Source: Gymnopus androsaceus JB14
Taxonomy: Eukaryota > Basidiomycota > Agaricomycetes > Agaricales > Omphalotaceae
Direction: 5' to 3'
NCBI GenBank assembly: GCA_009733575.1
Contig: ML769388.1
Location: 310,001 to 374,000, forward strand
Length of the DNA stretch: 64,000 bases
Shown in pieces: positions 11,068 to 22,752 of the stretch. Below the pieces are notes generated by a model. That model saw only the letters and a program-made list of their open reading frames with translations. It did not search any database and had not been told where the DNA came from. Each line of letters begins with the position of its first letter. Positions within the stretch are counted from its first letter, which is position 1. The position numbers and the translations under genes are program-made.

Positions 11068-12103
11068 CAATGACACCCAACAAAATATCTTCTTTTGCTG
11101 CTTTCACGAGAAAAAAATTTTTCCTTTCATCCTCCCTACGCATTCTTTTCCCAAATCTGCTTTTCCAACACGCGTTTTCTTTCTTCTTTTCATCCGCAGT
11201 TCTGCTTTTGGTCGCATAGAAAAAACATATGTTCAACGGGGGGTTCGAGTGGACTGGCATGTACAGCGCTATGCGCTCCGGTTTCTACTGCTCCCGAGTC
11301 CTCTCTCGCTCGACTACTACAACACGAATTTCTCGACTTGACGTTGAGGGGGTTCTTGTCCGACTGCCAGCAGCGTGTTGATGGTATCGTGCCACCATCT
11401 CGTTGATCGATATGTCTGTGAAGGAAAATAAATTCCAGGAGAATTTAGAAAATTCCATGATCTTTTCTTGCCAGGCCCTTCGGCCAGACTGCAGCCTCGT
11501 TCATCCCCGCCTGGGATAAAAAATGCACATCCCTCAGTCATCAAATTCAGGAGATAGTGCACCCCTGCCTCGCGAATCTCCGTCATCATCTCCAACTTCG
11601 ATTGGATTTTCCTGTGGCTGTGTCTTCTCGAGGCTGGTACGAACAGTGGGGTCCCGTCCATCGATGGGGCGGGACGCGCACAATGATTCTTGACGAATAA
11701 CGATTTTATTGCTCGTATAGAGGCGATCTGGAAGAGAGGTTTCTTTGGACCTAGGTTAGGCGACAACCACCCTCGTCATCTCATCCACCGAGCCACTGAT
11801 CTCTGCTGCAGCTTCGCTTGATGCAGGCCGCGTGCGGGAGCGTAGGGGCTTTGGACAAGATGACCCTGGGTGTAGGTGTGTACAGAACCTTGGTTCGGAC
11901 TGATATCTCCTCTGTACGAGTTCGAATGGACATTCTGTGTGTATGTAGTTTTTGTATGTATGTAAACTTTGGTCGAATGTAAATAAATGTTAACGATATT
12001 GCAAACCTCCTGTCTTTTGCTTTGTTCCTCAGTTGAGATGCAATAGCAGCTAGCATCATGATTACTTAGTCACTTCCGAGAAGTATATACACGGAAACGA
12101 GAA
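11068..12103. other. Non-coding 3' flank of bHLH gene 1
   Basis: The region holds a T-rich stretch just after the stop codon and no supported gene. A 149-codon minus-strand open frame (11317-11766) has no coding character. Confidence 0.5.
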
Positions 12104-12415
12104 GTGTAGACTCGGCAGTGAGTTTAGCCCTACCCGACCCCGAGATGACTTGTTCGCCAGAGCGCGGTGGCCGGTTCGGTGCTGTAGCTTTTGCGAGAGG
12201 TATACAAGTCGAAATACCAAGTGTAGACTCGGCGGTGAGCTTACTCCTACCCAACCCCGAGATTACCTGTTCGCCAGAGCACAGCAGCCGGTTCAGTGCT
12301 GGAGCTCTCGCTAGAGGAGGTATACAAGTCAAGATACCAAGTGTAGACTCGGTGGTGAGTTTAGCCCTGCGCGACCCCGAGATTACCGAGTGGCGGGTCC
12401 AGTACTGAAGCTCTC
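12104..12415. repeat. Tandem repeat, ~117-120 bp unit, about 2.6 copies
   Basis: Units begin with GTGTAGACTCGG at 12104, 12221 and 12341. Copies 1 and 2 are 117 and 120 bp; copy 3 breaks off near 12415. A partial copy of the unit end may precede 12104. Shared blocks include CTACCC(G/A)ACCCCGAGAT, TGTTCGCCAGAGC and GGTATACAAGTC. Both strands are open across the units, which creates spurious ORFs. Confidence 0.8.
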
Positions 12416-14920
12416 GAAGAAAGAAAGCTGTGGTTAAACATTGTGAACATGCGCCTGCAAAGACAGATATTAGCACCATCCCGAGATGAGATATTTGCGC
12501 TGAGCCTGTTTGAGGAAGCGAGGAGAGGGGCTGGTACCTGTACGATGGTACCTGCAGCCTAAGCTTGCGAGTAGGAATGAAGGATACCTTTTTGGAGAAT
12601 AATTCGGGAGGAGGATAGATGGGATTCTTGGCGACCCTTATATAGCCTCGAGTTGGGGTTGTTAGTAGACCGTTATGATATGTTTCATCCAGGTGGCTAA
12701 TTTAGCATGGATCTATGACAGTTATTCTGGTGGAATATCTTCAGCTTCAGGCTTTTCACTTGCGTTACTGTATCGTACTATTGTTGGAAGATAAATTGGA
12801 ATGGATTGGATATATGTAGATTGAGCGGATACAGTTTATTGTCGATTCTTATGAAAAGTGCGGCTATTAGCCTTGTCGATGAACAAAGATAACAGTGTAA
12901 ATCCGTCTGTCCGCCGACGATAGAACCCTTTACCGTAGACTAAAGAAAGATAGATGCCAACGAAAAGCTCAAGTTCTAAAGAAGAGCGGGTCAGCTCTCT
13001 TCAGCATGAAAAGATAATTGAAGGCTACTCACAGAGTCCGAGGAAGGTCAGCAGGAAGCTGATTCTGACACATTATTTAATGATATCCCCGGGTCGTTTT
13101 GGAGAACAACAATTTCCGATACACAGCAGCCACAAGATCTTTGCACGCTCATGTAGCGCGCATGCTTGTCGAGAAGACTGACAGATCCGTTCAGTAGCCT
13201 CGAGTTATCGAGGTTATACGGGAGCCAAACTATACTGGGTCCCAGATTGTCCTGTGCGCCCATTTGTTATAGTGCGGAACGCTGCGAATTATATCATGTC
13301 TTCGTCACCACGAAATGAAATCAGAATCCTCGATGCATACGATCACCCGGATTTTGAACGAGATCCGTTCAGCGTCGTAACTTAGGATAATTGCTGCGCT
13401 AGCTCAACAGATTAATGAGCTTTGGAGTACTATATATGTATAGGAAACGGGTGCAAATTAGCTCACCTTGGACTAAAACAGCGCAGGGGAGTCAACAGCC
13501 TGATCAAATTAAAAATTCAGGCTGAGCTAGCTTTAGTTTGCTGTGGTTAAAAAATTCCTGGAAAGGCAGATAGATGATTTGTGATTTTTATTATTATCGA
13601 AAGAATAAGAAAATTGACAGCGGCGACGAGAAGGTCGCGAGAAATTTAAGAGTCCAGGCCACAATGTTCTCAGTAGTATACCCATCAGTTGGTGGTCATG
13701 AGCGATGCCACAGCAGTCCAGGACAGAGAGAACAAGGAATACCGCTCCCGCAAGAATCGGAACTGTACCCGAGGACGATAACGGAGCAAAAAATGCATAC
13801 AATGTCCTCCCTGCATTACAGAAATGAAACATCATTGCACTTGAATTATCCTCGTCCCACAATGAGGTTTTGCAGGGTAGAAGGATAGAAGTTCCAATCA
13901 CCGAGGTATTTTCATGGAAAAGGAGCTTGAACATAGTCCAACCAAAATATACACTGGCAGGCATACTTATCTGCGTACCTTGTGCGTTAGCTTGAAGAAA
14001 ATCGAAGGGATAATCGAACGCGGGCCACGTTTCCTGTTCGAGTTGCAAAGTTCACAAACCATATGATCTACTGATAGAGGTTCAAAGATTTCCAAGACTT
14101 ATTAGCAAAAGAGGGGAAGAACCAAAGAAGTGCATAAATCAAGTGATCGTCCAGATCGTCGAATCGAATTCTACAAATTCTAAGGCGCCTGCTCGTGAAC
14201 GCGAGGCAAAGTTGATGCACATGCCGATTGAACACAGACCAGAGTGTTTTGAGTGTAAAAACATACCCAAGGGCCTGTAGAAACGGAGGTCGATTTAGAG
14301 TTTTGTCACAAACCAGAAAGTCAGATCCTGTCAGTGAAACTGGAAAAAGAAGAGACTATTAAATATTACGGCGGATTGCAGGGCACAGATAACTGAGGAT
14401 TTCAGCAGTAATGAGAAAGGCTCGCAAATGTTGTGAATGTGAAATCCAAAGGAAGATCGACTTACCTATCGTAGATAGCTAGAAGCGGCGTAGCTAGACG
14501 TGGCGAGACGAGGCGGGATTCCTAGTGCTTTGCGTCGAGAATAAGTAAGTAAATAAAAGCTTCGAACAGTGATCCACCTTGAGTCTAAAAAGTTTTGCGA
14601 TAAGTTGGGGAGATTTTCAGTACGTGAAAACAGCTGCTAGCTATTCTCATTGTCGTTGTCGTTGGCAATGAATTTAATCCCGCCGCGTCGGGCTAAACGT
14701 TTTACTTGAAAGGCACGTGCGTGACTTTGACGGCTGCTTTGGCCAGCTTTGGCCCCACCCACTTTTTCCCACTAACGACCACCGCTGAGGAGCCGCAGCC
14801 TCTTTTTCACGACCAATTCCCTTACGATTTACCTCAAGGACGCTATCGACTGTTAATCCTCCTTCTCTGCGAAACCTTTTTGAACTTCTCATCCACTCAG
14901 CTATTATCAATTAAATAACG
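12416..14920. other. Gene-poor stretch upstream of the membrane-protein gene
   Basis: These 2.5 kb carry no gene I can support. A 171-codon minus-strand frame (13533-14048) has a hydrophobic patch but no convincing start or homology. A CACGTG box lies at 14714-14719 and a pyrimidine-rich tract at about 14740-14880, before the next start codon. Confidence 0.5.
14714..14719. promoter_or_regulatory. CACGTG E-box upstream of the membrane-protein gene
   Basis: A perfect CACGTG lies 202 bp before the ATG at 14921. This is the canonical class B bHLH site, and the two flanking genes encode bHLH proteins. A regulatory link is inference only. Confidence 0.3.
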
Positions 14921-15957
14921 ATGTGGTATGTACTCTGATATCATCGCTAAGCATTGCGCTAATCATATCATATCTAGGTGCGATAACTGTCTACTTGTCC
15001 TTCCCTTGGTAGGCCTCAGGATTTGTGCAGCCTATTTGGCTTGAGACTGACTATTTAATTAGAGGGGCGGCGCAATGGCGTGGGCCGTCTTCATTGCTGT
15101 ACGTTTGTTTTCTTAGCAATTATCTACGCTAGAAGCTCATGCTTCTCTCTCTTTAGCTCTACAGTATTGCTGGAGGTCTTTTTCTCATCATTGACGGTGG
15201 ATACTTGTTCTTTGAATTAGACGAATGGTGCGGCGGTTGTTCCACTAGCATTAAAGACTCTGATATTGACGTTTATCCTAGGTATATCTATGGTGGTGTT
15301 GGTCTTGCTGTGGCTTTCATTGCGCTCATCAATATCCTTGCTCTTTCAAATGTTTGTTTCGATAGGATTTTTGGGGCTGAGCGTCATACTAACTCCTCGC
15401 TAGCGGTCGTACATCTGGACACGAGTTTGCAAATTTGTATGGCCCTTCCTTATTGTCATCTCTGCTGTTCGGGCCATACTTATGATCGTGGAGCTTCAAC
15501 GCGGGTTCGTTTCTTGTTAAATTGCCTCAGTTATCTGGATGTTGATATATCGTTTACAGGAAAGACGACATTCTTTGGGAATGTCAAAACGGTGGTCAAC
15601 ATTATTCTTCGAATACAACGATCACCACTACGACATCGGATTCATCGTCTTCGTTCCCAGCAGGCTTTTGTGCCGCGGGATTCTCGAGCATATACGCCGC
15701 GTTCATTGTCGGTCTACTGATAGATCTGGTATGCCAGGTTAGTGGTCAAATTTACTTACGTCTCTATCCTCCTTGCTGATGCCGGCTCCGCTCCACTTCT
15801 TAGATTTACATGTACTTCATGACTTGGCGCTTCCAGAAGCGATTGGAGCATTACAATGCAATGAAGGGTCCGTTCGCAGGAGGTAAGTTGTTCTTTCCGC
15901 TTTCGAATAGTTCTCTAGCTAACCGTGATCAACTATCAAGGCTATTACAACGCATGA
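14921..15957 (+). CDS. Conserved fungal four-helix membrane protein, unknown function
   Basis: Nine exons (14921-14925, 14978-15008, 15063-15098, 15157-15227, 15282-15351, 15404-15504, 15560-15737, 15804-15882, 15941-15957) with ~50-70 nt introns give 195 residues, in frame throughout. The protein starts MWCDNCLLVLPLRGGAMAW. It has four hydrophobic helices: around AWAVFIALYSIAGGLFLII, GGVGLAVAFIALINILALS, WPFLIVISAVRAILMIVEL and SSIYAAFIVGLLIDLVC. A Ser/Thr-rich extracytoplasmic loop with Cys residues precedes helix 4. The C-terminus is cytosolic-looking (TWRFQKRLEHYNAMKGPFAGGYYNA). I recognise this as a conserved hypothetical family of Agaricomycetes but know no function. The first exon is only 5 nt, so simple gene finders may miss the start. 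Confidence 0.85.
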
Positions 15958-17402
15958 GCGCTCCGTCTCCTTTGTTCTCGAACCAGGGTTTCGTCACACC
16001 CTATTCCGTCGTTTTTCCTTGGGTCTCCGCTTTGGACATTATTATTTATGGCTTATTTCCTGCGCTATCTGTGCTAGTATTCACGAACCTTACGACATGC
16101 TAATGCGTTACGACGACGGCTATGCCGCCCACTTTCATGAATTTGTTGATGACAATGCTAATAATGATACTTTTTGCCTCTTCGCTATCAAGACGTTGTA
16201 GTTGCTCATGTGATAGCAAATACAATACGATTGCTTTTGGGACTAGGTTTCTATCAGTTCGCTGTGTTCGTTCCTGGTTCGTCATCCAGCAAGTTTTTAT
16301 GGTAAGTTGTCCACAAGCTTACACAGGATTCACTAGTAGGATTCGAGGCAGTACGTTGCAAAGTACTTAATTTTATTCTCTCTACAACCATAACAAGCAT
16401 CGATTAAGGGATTTCATTGGCTATGATGCGCGTTTGATATTAAAAAAACGTTGCAGCGTGCGGGCACTCTGGGCTGAACTGGACTGACATTGTAGATCTT
16501 GGTGGATCAGTACTCAGTTTCAAGATTTACAAGACAACCAGCAAAGTACAAGCAGCTGTATCGCAATCGCAAACGGTTACATTATTGTCATTGTTAACTG
16601 GAGGCCAAGCTGTCGAACCCTGTTTCTGTCTGTTGAAACCATTCCGCTTGGATGCTGAAGAGTTCCAAGACCAATCGGTGTTTTTAGGTGAATTGGGTTT
16701 CCGTCAGACCAACTTTCCAAGATGACCCACCCCTCGAACGAGTCGGAGACCCGGATCTTGATGCAGATTCACTGGGATACTAAAACATCGAATCCTTACG
16801 GATCACTCGGAACGAGGGAATCGGGCACTCCTTGTAATGAAGCCTTGCTGCAAAGCGTAAAGGCAAACGATCTTTTGAAAGCTTCGAAATGGTGTCAATT
16901 TCGGTAATTCAGGTGTATATGGGGTCAGATCCTAAGCTGAATTACAGTGGAGAAAGTTGAAGAGATATGAACTGTCAATATTGCCCGGAAATCGGGGAGG
17001 CCCGAACGAAGCGTCCAGAAATGACTTTCTGTGTGAATGAAGCCGAATCGAGCCAGAATCAAACAAAGAGATCTCTAGTCCCACGGGCAGTACACGTAAT
17101 TTGATGGTACCAATGCCTTATAAACTTGTCAGACCGCTTTCCTGATTCCCATCTAACAGTCTCCTTCTCCTCCTCCTCCGAGCTTTCCCTTTCTCACTCC
17201 CGACATATTTCAAGTAGTTGTCGCCCAACATCACAAGCTCTTTGCTTTGATTGTATCTGTTGGCGTCCTACAGTCAGTACTTTTCTGCTTGATTTGCTTC
17301 CGTCCTTACGATCTTCAACGCTGACTGCGCCACACAGTTTTCTTATTTGAACTCATTTATTTCTTGTCTGTTGTATTTCTTTGATTTATCCCTTTGCTCG
17401 AA
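15958..17402. other. Non-coding stretch before bHLH gene 2
   Basis: No supported gene. The final ~280 bases before 17403 are C/T-rich, consistent with a promoter and a long 5' leader. Confidence 0.5.
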
Positions 17403-18450
17403 ATGTCTCTCGACTTCGAATCCCTCTCGCATACTTCCTCCTTCATGGAGCCCATGGAAAGTCCATCGTTCCTCTTGGACAACTCCATGGACTATCTCCA
17501 GTACCCTGCTACTCCTCCATCTCCCCCTTATACTTCGTCCTTGGGTCGTAAGTCTTCTCATCCTTTTTACATTTTTGACACTCCTGATTTTTCTTTCTTT
17601 ATAGTTTCCAACACGATGGGTTCGCCGATGAGTTTCCACACCGTTCCTCTCTCTAGTCTTGGAGAGTACGGTTATGCTCCGGCTACATTTTCACCATCGC
17701 GTCCGTTTACACCGGCTGAGAATGCAAGCATTTCTCCTCCTACCTTGACGTACAGCTTGAGCAATGCTGATGCATCTTCTGATGATCAGCACTCGGGTAG
17801 GCACAGTCGTGGGTCCAACCCATCGCCGCCTCCATCGGTGCCCTACGCTGCAACTGTACCAAGGTCTCATCGATTCAATCCGATCGGTGTTCCTCCGGCT
17901 ACGAGGACAAGCGCTCGTACTGCCGCGAGCAAGAGGAGAAACAGCAAGGCCAACAACGAAGACTCGGATGAAGGTGAGGAGGAAGAGTACCACCACTCTG
18001 CTGGAAGTACCGACCCGTAGGTTTTTTTTATGTGTAATGCCATGCAATGTTCTAATATTGTTTATTAGTCGTCGAGAGGCCGTTCGAAGACAGCGCATCG
18101 AGTCTGAGCAGAAGCGTCGTGACGAGTTGAGGGATGGCTACGCTCGCCTGAAATCTACGTTGCCGTCCATCAACCAGAAGTCAAGCAAAGTGACGTTGCT
18201 GGATCGTGGTAAGTACATCGATTGCTTGTCATATACCATCAGCGCTTATGCATTTGTTCCAGCTGCGAGCCATATCAAGTACCTCGACGCTGTCCGAAAT
18301 CGACTAGAGGCCCAGCTCAAAGCTGCTGATGACGAGGTCAACAGGCTTCGTAACGTCAATGAAGCTCTCATGCTCGGTACCGCCAACCAGAGGCATGCTG
18401 CTGCTGCAATGGCAGCTGTTAATGCTGGGATGGTACCGTCGTCGTTCTAG
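17403..18450 (+). CDS. bHLH transcription factor, paralogue of the gene at 10003
   Basis: Exons 17403-17547, 17605-18016, 18069-18208 and 18263-18450 encode 294 residues. After a disordered Ser/Pro-rich N-terminus and an acidic patch, the bHLH domain reads RRQRIESEQKRRDELRDGY, then LKSTLPSINQKSSKVTLLDR and AASHIKYLDAVRNRLEAQ. It is near identical to the other bHLH protein in the basic region and loop, and has the same intron position inside the domain (after LLDR), here with a normal GTAAGT donor. The C-terminal tail is Ala-rich. Glu9/Arg12/Arg13 predict E-box binding, and the RRR pattern suggests class B (CACGTG) preference. The position that is usually His/Lys in class B factors is Arg. Confidence 0.88.
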
Positions 18451-20867
18451 AGCTGCTTTGCTTCGACTCTCGGATTCTTCACAAAAGTGTTATGGCGTAC
18501 TTCTGCCAACATACACGCCAAAAACAGACTAATGGGTTCTATCCCTGCCCTTGTATGGACAGGTGACACTGCTTTGATTTATGACACGGACTATCGCATT
18601 TTTTATCGTATTACGCATCTCTTCTTTTTCATAATGTGTCTTTCCTCGTTGATGGAAAGGCCACACTTCTGCGCTAATTCTTCCCGCAGTAGTTATTTGC
18701 CTTGCTCTCTGATCTCCCCCGCTTTATGGTCGGGATAGATTAGACACAAGGCTGACGAACCGGCGCATCTTCCTCTGGATAGGAATCCAGAGCCCACATC
18801 ACGACGATGGACGACACGGATCTCGGTTGATGACCTGTTCTCGGGGACGACACTTACACAAGACTCGAGCTAGCAGCTTGAGGTGCTATACCTACCTCAC
18901 CCATTAGTGGTTGATGGTAGTGCGTACCTCGCCTTCTCGAGCGCAATCTTGTTTCCACTTCTTTTAAACCCGTTGCTTCCCCAACATCGCCATCCCGGTC
19001 CTATACAACCTCCATGCGTACGCTCGTAGGCGACCACTTTGCTGTGGATCGTGCCTCGCGTGCAGCCGATACACTGGCGTCACTATGTATTTCTGGTTAT
19101 CCTCTTTAGCCTTTCGCACCGGTTTCTCATGCTGCTGTAGTTGCATCAGTGCAGATGACAAGCGTGGCGGTCTTTCTGACCCTGCTCTCAACACAGAAAC
19201 CACTTCCCCCCATCATCTTTTTTTGCTCTTTGCTCTCGCATTGCACCTAATTATCGAATGATTTATAACGTTTGGATTGTACATTTGCCAGCCACTTCTA
19301 CCACCAACTTACGCCTTCTTTGGGGATTCTGGCTTCGTCCTGCGTCCGATCAACGTCTCGGCGCGGTCGTCTCCTCCCGCTTTTTTTGAACCATCCCCCA
19401 TGTCCCTCTATCGCTTTCTATTCTCACCTTCCCCAGCGCGCTCTGGTATCTTGGCCCATGCTACATCGAACACTCGCCTTGGTCGACATTACTGCTCGCT
19501 GTTCACCCCTGGCCACTACCGGGTGCCTAGTTAGCTGCGGTAGGCTGAAGACAAATCTGTGTCATTGGATTGTCTCGGGCTGGCGCTCGGGATTTGCGGA
19601 TCACGTTATGAGTGGGGATGAAGCTTCGAAAAACGACGATGAAGAGTTTGGGACTAAAGAGGTGTTTATCACCTTATTACTTGGCTTCCTCCACAAGTTT
19701 TTCTCGCCAGTCTCCCACTAGGTGATGACGGCGAGTCTTGTGCGAGTCGAAGCTCGCAGGTTAATTGCTTGATGCTATTATCACTTGTACGGGTCCTCGC
19801 TCTAGTAGCCGAGGAACCCTTTTCGGAGTCCCAATCTGCCATTTCATTGTTGTTTCGTTCTCCTTCACCCCTACACATTCGACATTCGTAAATAATCACT
19901 GTATACACACATTGCTCATGCCCATGTCTCGCTTTCTTTTCCAAGGTCATCGTTGTAGTATGCGAATGCTGTTGGAAGCCATTTTGTTTATATTTTCTTT
20001 ACCCTCTTGCGCCTGCGCATCAGTAGACTACGACCTGGCAGTCCTCTTTGTTTGAGTTGAAGACTTCAGACTTTGGACTGTTTACGATATTCTGCTTACC
20101 TATACAAATTATGTTTTATTCATGCTTGATCTCCTCGTGTTCTGCTTTGATTGGTCGTTTCAGTTCCTTCTGCTTCCAGGGATTCTTCACCACAAGTAGA
20201 TAATGTTTCTTGGATACTTTACGATTACGAGCGAATGAAACGATTATTCCACGAAAAGATATATCACGCATGTGCGATTAGCCCTAATAAAGGTATTAAA
20301 GAAATTACAGTCACTTCCGCGGAAATCCACGGTAATAATAACCTACACAAAAAGAAACCCTTCGATAGGCAAGGATAGGCATTTGAATCTAGGGTGTTGA
20401 GTTTATTCACAAACGCTACCCGTTGAACATCTTCGAGATGGTGGAATACCATTTTCAGAATTGTGCAACAGCCTGAGAGTACTATTTCGATTATCAATAG
20501 AAGACATTCCGTTTAATCGTACTCTTTCCCTTGACTGGATAAAAGGTTTACACGAGTCTACTTAAGCTTTGATGTTCGTGCACTGGGAGCCAAGGTAGAC
20601 GTTGGAAGAATTGGTTGGACAAGCACCTCCGCCGCCTCATAAAGACCATATTATTGTCCCAAGAAAGCGTTGTAATCGTGTATGCATTATTGATAATACT
20701 TCGTACTGCGTTGATGAGAAGAGGCTGCACATTATTTAAATACGGGTGGCGGCTGGAGGAAGTTGCTTGAGTATGTAGTAGTATAAGAAATCCAGCCCAG
20801 CGAGTCGCGCCACTATATCCTATAGCCATGGCCATCACTAGAGCTTTTTATTTCCAATTCACCGCCA
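18451..20867. other. Gene-poor 2.4 kb downstream of bHLH gene 2
   Basis: Several open frames of 60-150 codons exist on both strands, but none has splice signals, codon bias or motifs worth calling. Nothing else is seen except T-rich segments. Confidence 0.5.
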
Positions 20868-21469
20868 TCCTACAAGTCGGATTCTGGCGATGAAAGCAAT
20901 AATAGCAAAGTAGGTTAATCCTAGATCTGCATACCAATTGCTAAAGTATTTGCAGAATGGTCTTGAACAGAACGACTCGAAGGGCAAGTCCAGCGTGCGG
21001 AGTGCCGAAGTATCATCAATTGACTCGCATCCTGAAGGGATGACTTGGAGAAGCTCAGGAAGCTTGTAAAGGAGCTGAAAACGGCGACAGAAACATACAA
21101 AGCAGCTAGGATGGATGGTGATGCCGAGACCTTGAAGAAGCTCGAAAAGAACGTTCTGAGGCTCATGCAATCAGCCGCAGATGCAACCACGGACCCACAG
21201 GTTGCACGATATTATAGGAAAAAAGCAGAGAAGTTTTCGAAAGCGAGTAATAAAGAGAGAGACAATATCGATGGCCCGCGATATAGGGAAAGGCCTGGCT
21301 ATCATCCTTGCAGCACCGTTTGCGTTGGCGGGCATTGTCTTATACAGAGTCGAAAGCGTTGGTCAAAGGAGTCGGGAGCGCACTGACATTGGGATTTTCG
21401 GAGAAAGCGCAAAAACGGTAGTACTAGTGGAGCAAGATGAACGACGAAGATGACTGGGACAGTGATTAG
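20868..21469 (+). pseudogene. Decayed copy of the small helical membrane-anchored family
   Basis: This is a paralogue of the gene at 21778. The matching segments are EKLRKLVKELKTATETYKAA, YYRKKAEKFSKASNKERD, the hydrophobic run GKGLAIILAAPFALAGIVLY, ALVKGVGSALTLG and an acidic WD-containing end (NDEDDWDSD, stop at 21469). These lie in different frames. The breaks fall at the GGG near 21030, at the CCC at 21276-21278, near 21335, and before the last exon-like stretch. Upstream exon-like pieces occur at about 20872-20906 and from 20955, separated by a 45-50 nt intron. With four or more breaks it is either a pseudogene or a locus badly affected by sequencing indels. The 5' end is not resolved. 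Confidence 0.5.
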
Positions 21470-21777
21470 AAGGGATGTCGTTGCACTGGAAAACAAATCT
21501 GGCTCTTACCTTGTTCGAGTTGAAGACGACGACGACCTTCTCACTGCAATCAGCTGCGCATGGGACGTCGAATGCAATGAGAAGCAATGCATTCAATGCA
21601 TTCAAGCTGCGGCGCAGGTAAGTCTGGAATGAAGGTACTATATATGGAAGGAGTTAGTCAGCTTCCGCCTTATTCTAGGCGTCCCGGACGTGTTAAGAAT
21701 CTACTCGTGCTTCGTGTACTGCCCCTGATTCTGGCTGATAGTATTGTCTTTAAAAACCAAGCTGTCGAGTCGAGGAA

Positions 21778-22533
21778 ATGATTCTCTCCGCCTCTGATAT
21801 GATTGCCGACACGCCCCCAGCATACTCTGCAAGCTCAAACGGCACCTTGATAGACAAGAAGGAGGTTCCTCAAGCTGAGGTGAATCATCATTCATACCTA
21901 TTCATGTAGTAGCAACCCGCTGAAAATTTCCACAGTGGAAAGCTGCTACATCCAAAGAGGCTGTAGCAGAATCAACTTCTCAAATCCCTCAAGCTGAGGT
22001 GAAGACTATTCATACCTATTCACTAACAGCCTGTTGAAAATTTGATAGTCAAAAGATGTTACCACAAGACAAGCTGTAGACTCAACTCAGGACGAGTCCG
22101 AACGACAATTTAGAGCACTCTTGGAGCAGCTACGCAGCGCCATAGCAGCATATAAAGCTGCCCGGTCAGGAGGTCGCGATGAGGCGACCATGAAGCGTCA
22201 CCAATCCGAGGTGTTAGGGCTTATGAAAAAAGTGGCCAATGCAGCCCCAGAGCCTAGAGTGAGATTTCACTACTTAGAGAAGGCGAGGATGTTTTCGAAA
22301 GCCAACGCCAAGGAGAAGGACGGGGTTTTACGCGACGTTGGAAAGGGCGTTTCAATAATCCTCTTGGCCCCTCTCGCCCTTACCGCAGCCGTGTTGTATG
22401 TGGCGGGCGCGATTCTCAAGGAACCGGAAGCTTAGTAAAAGGAATGGGGGATGCTTTTAATGTTGGCAAAGTCAAAAAGTGGGGGAAAGGCAAGCAGAAA
22501 GGATCCAATGATGCATCCTGGGACATCGACTGA
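21778..22533 (+). CDS. Small helical, C-terminally membrane-anchored protein of unknown family
   Basis: Exons 21778-21879, 21936-21998 and 22049 onward. The first two exons both end in (V/I)PQAE and are followed by related introns, so exon 2 with its intron looks like a tandem duplication. The third exon carries a helical region (ERQFRALLEQLRSAIAAYKA, then SEVLGLMKKVANAAPEPR and YLEKARMFSKANAKE). A ~22-residue hydrophobic helix (GKGVSIILLAPLALTAAVLY) follows. As read, it stops at 22433-22435 after ILKEPEA. One extra G in the GG at 22420-22421 would instead continue ILKGTGSLVKGMGDAFNVGK through a basic stretch to SWDID and a stop at 22531-22533, matching the decayed paralogue. I take that longer form as likely. 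Function is unknown. Confidence 0.6.
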
Positions 22534-22752
22534 AAGGTTAGTCTTTCTGAATGAACATGAGATGTGCCAGCTCACCAAGCCCCAGTATACCCTACAGGCT
22601 ACGAGGCTACGCTCTTCTGGACTTTACTATAGTGTACTATTTATTTGTATACCCTACCCGTTCCCGATTCCACTGCAGCGCTATCAGCGAGCTGTACTTT
22701 CCCCTGCTGTGATACAAAAAGCAAATGCTTGTGAAGACGGAGACCACCAAGC

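Noticed and set aside
11317..11766. 149-codon minus-strand frame downstream of bHLH gene 1
   Set aside because: No start context, no homology that I recognise; lies in the 3' flank.
12066..12479. Open frames on both strands across the tandem repeat
   Set aside because: They exist only because the repeat unit lacks stops and is about a multiple of three long; no codon bias.
13533..14048. 171-codon minus-strand frame with a hydrophobic stretch
   Set aside because: No promoter context, splice sites or recognisable motif; composition looks like random translation of intergenic DNA.
19272..19721. 149-codon plus-strand frame
   Set aside because: Composition and lack of splice signals suggest chance; no motif.
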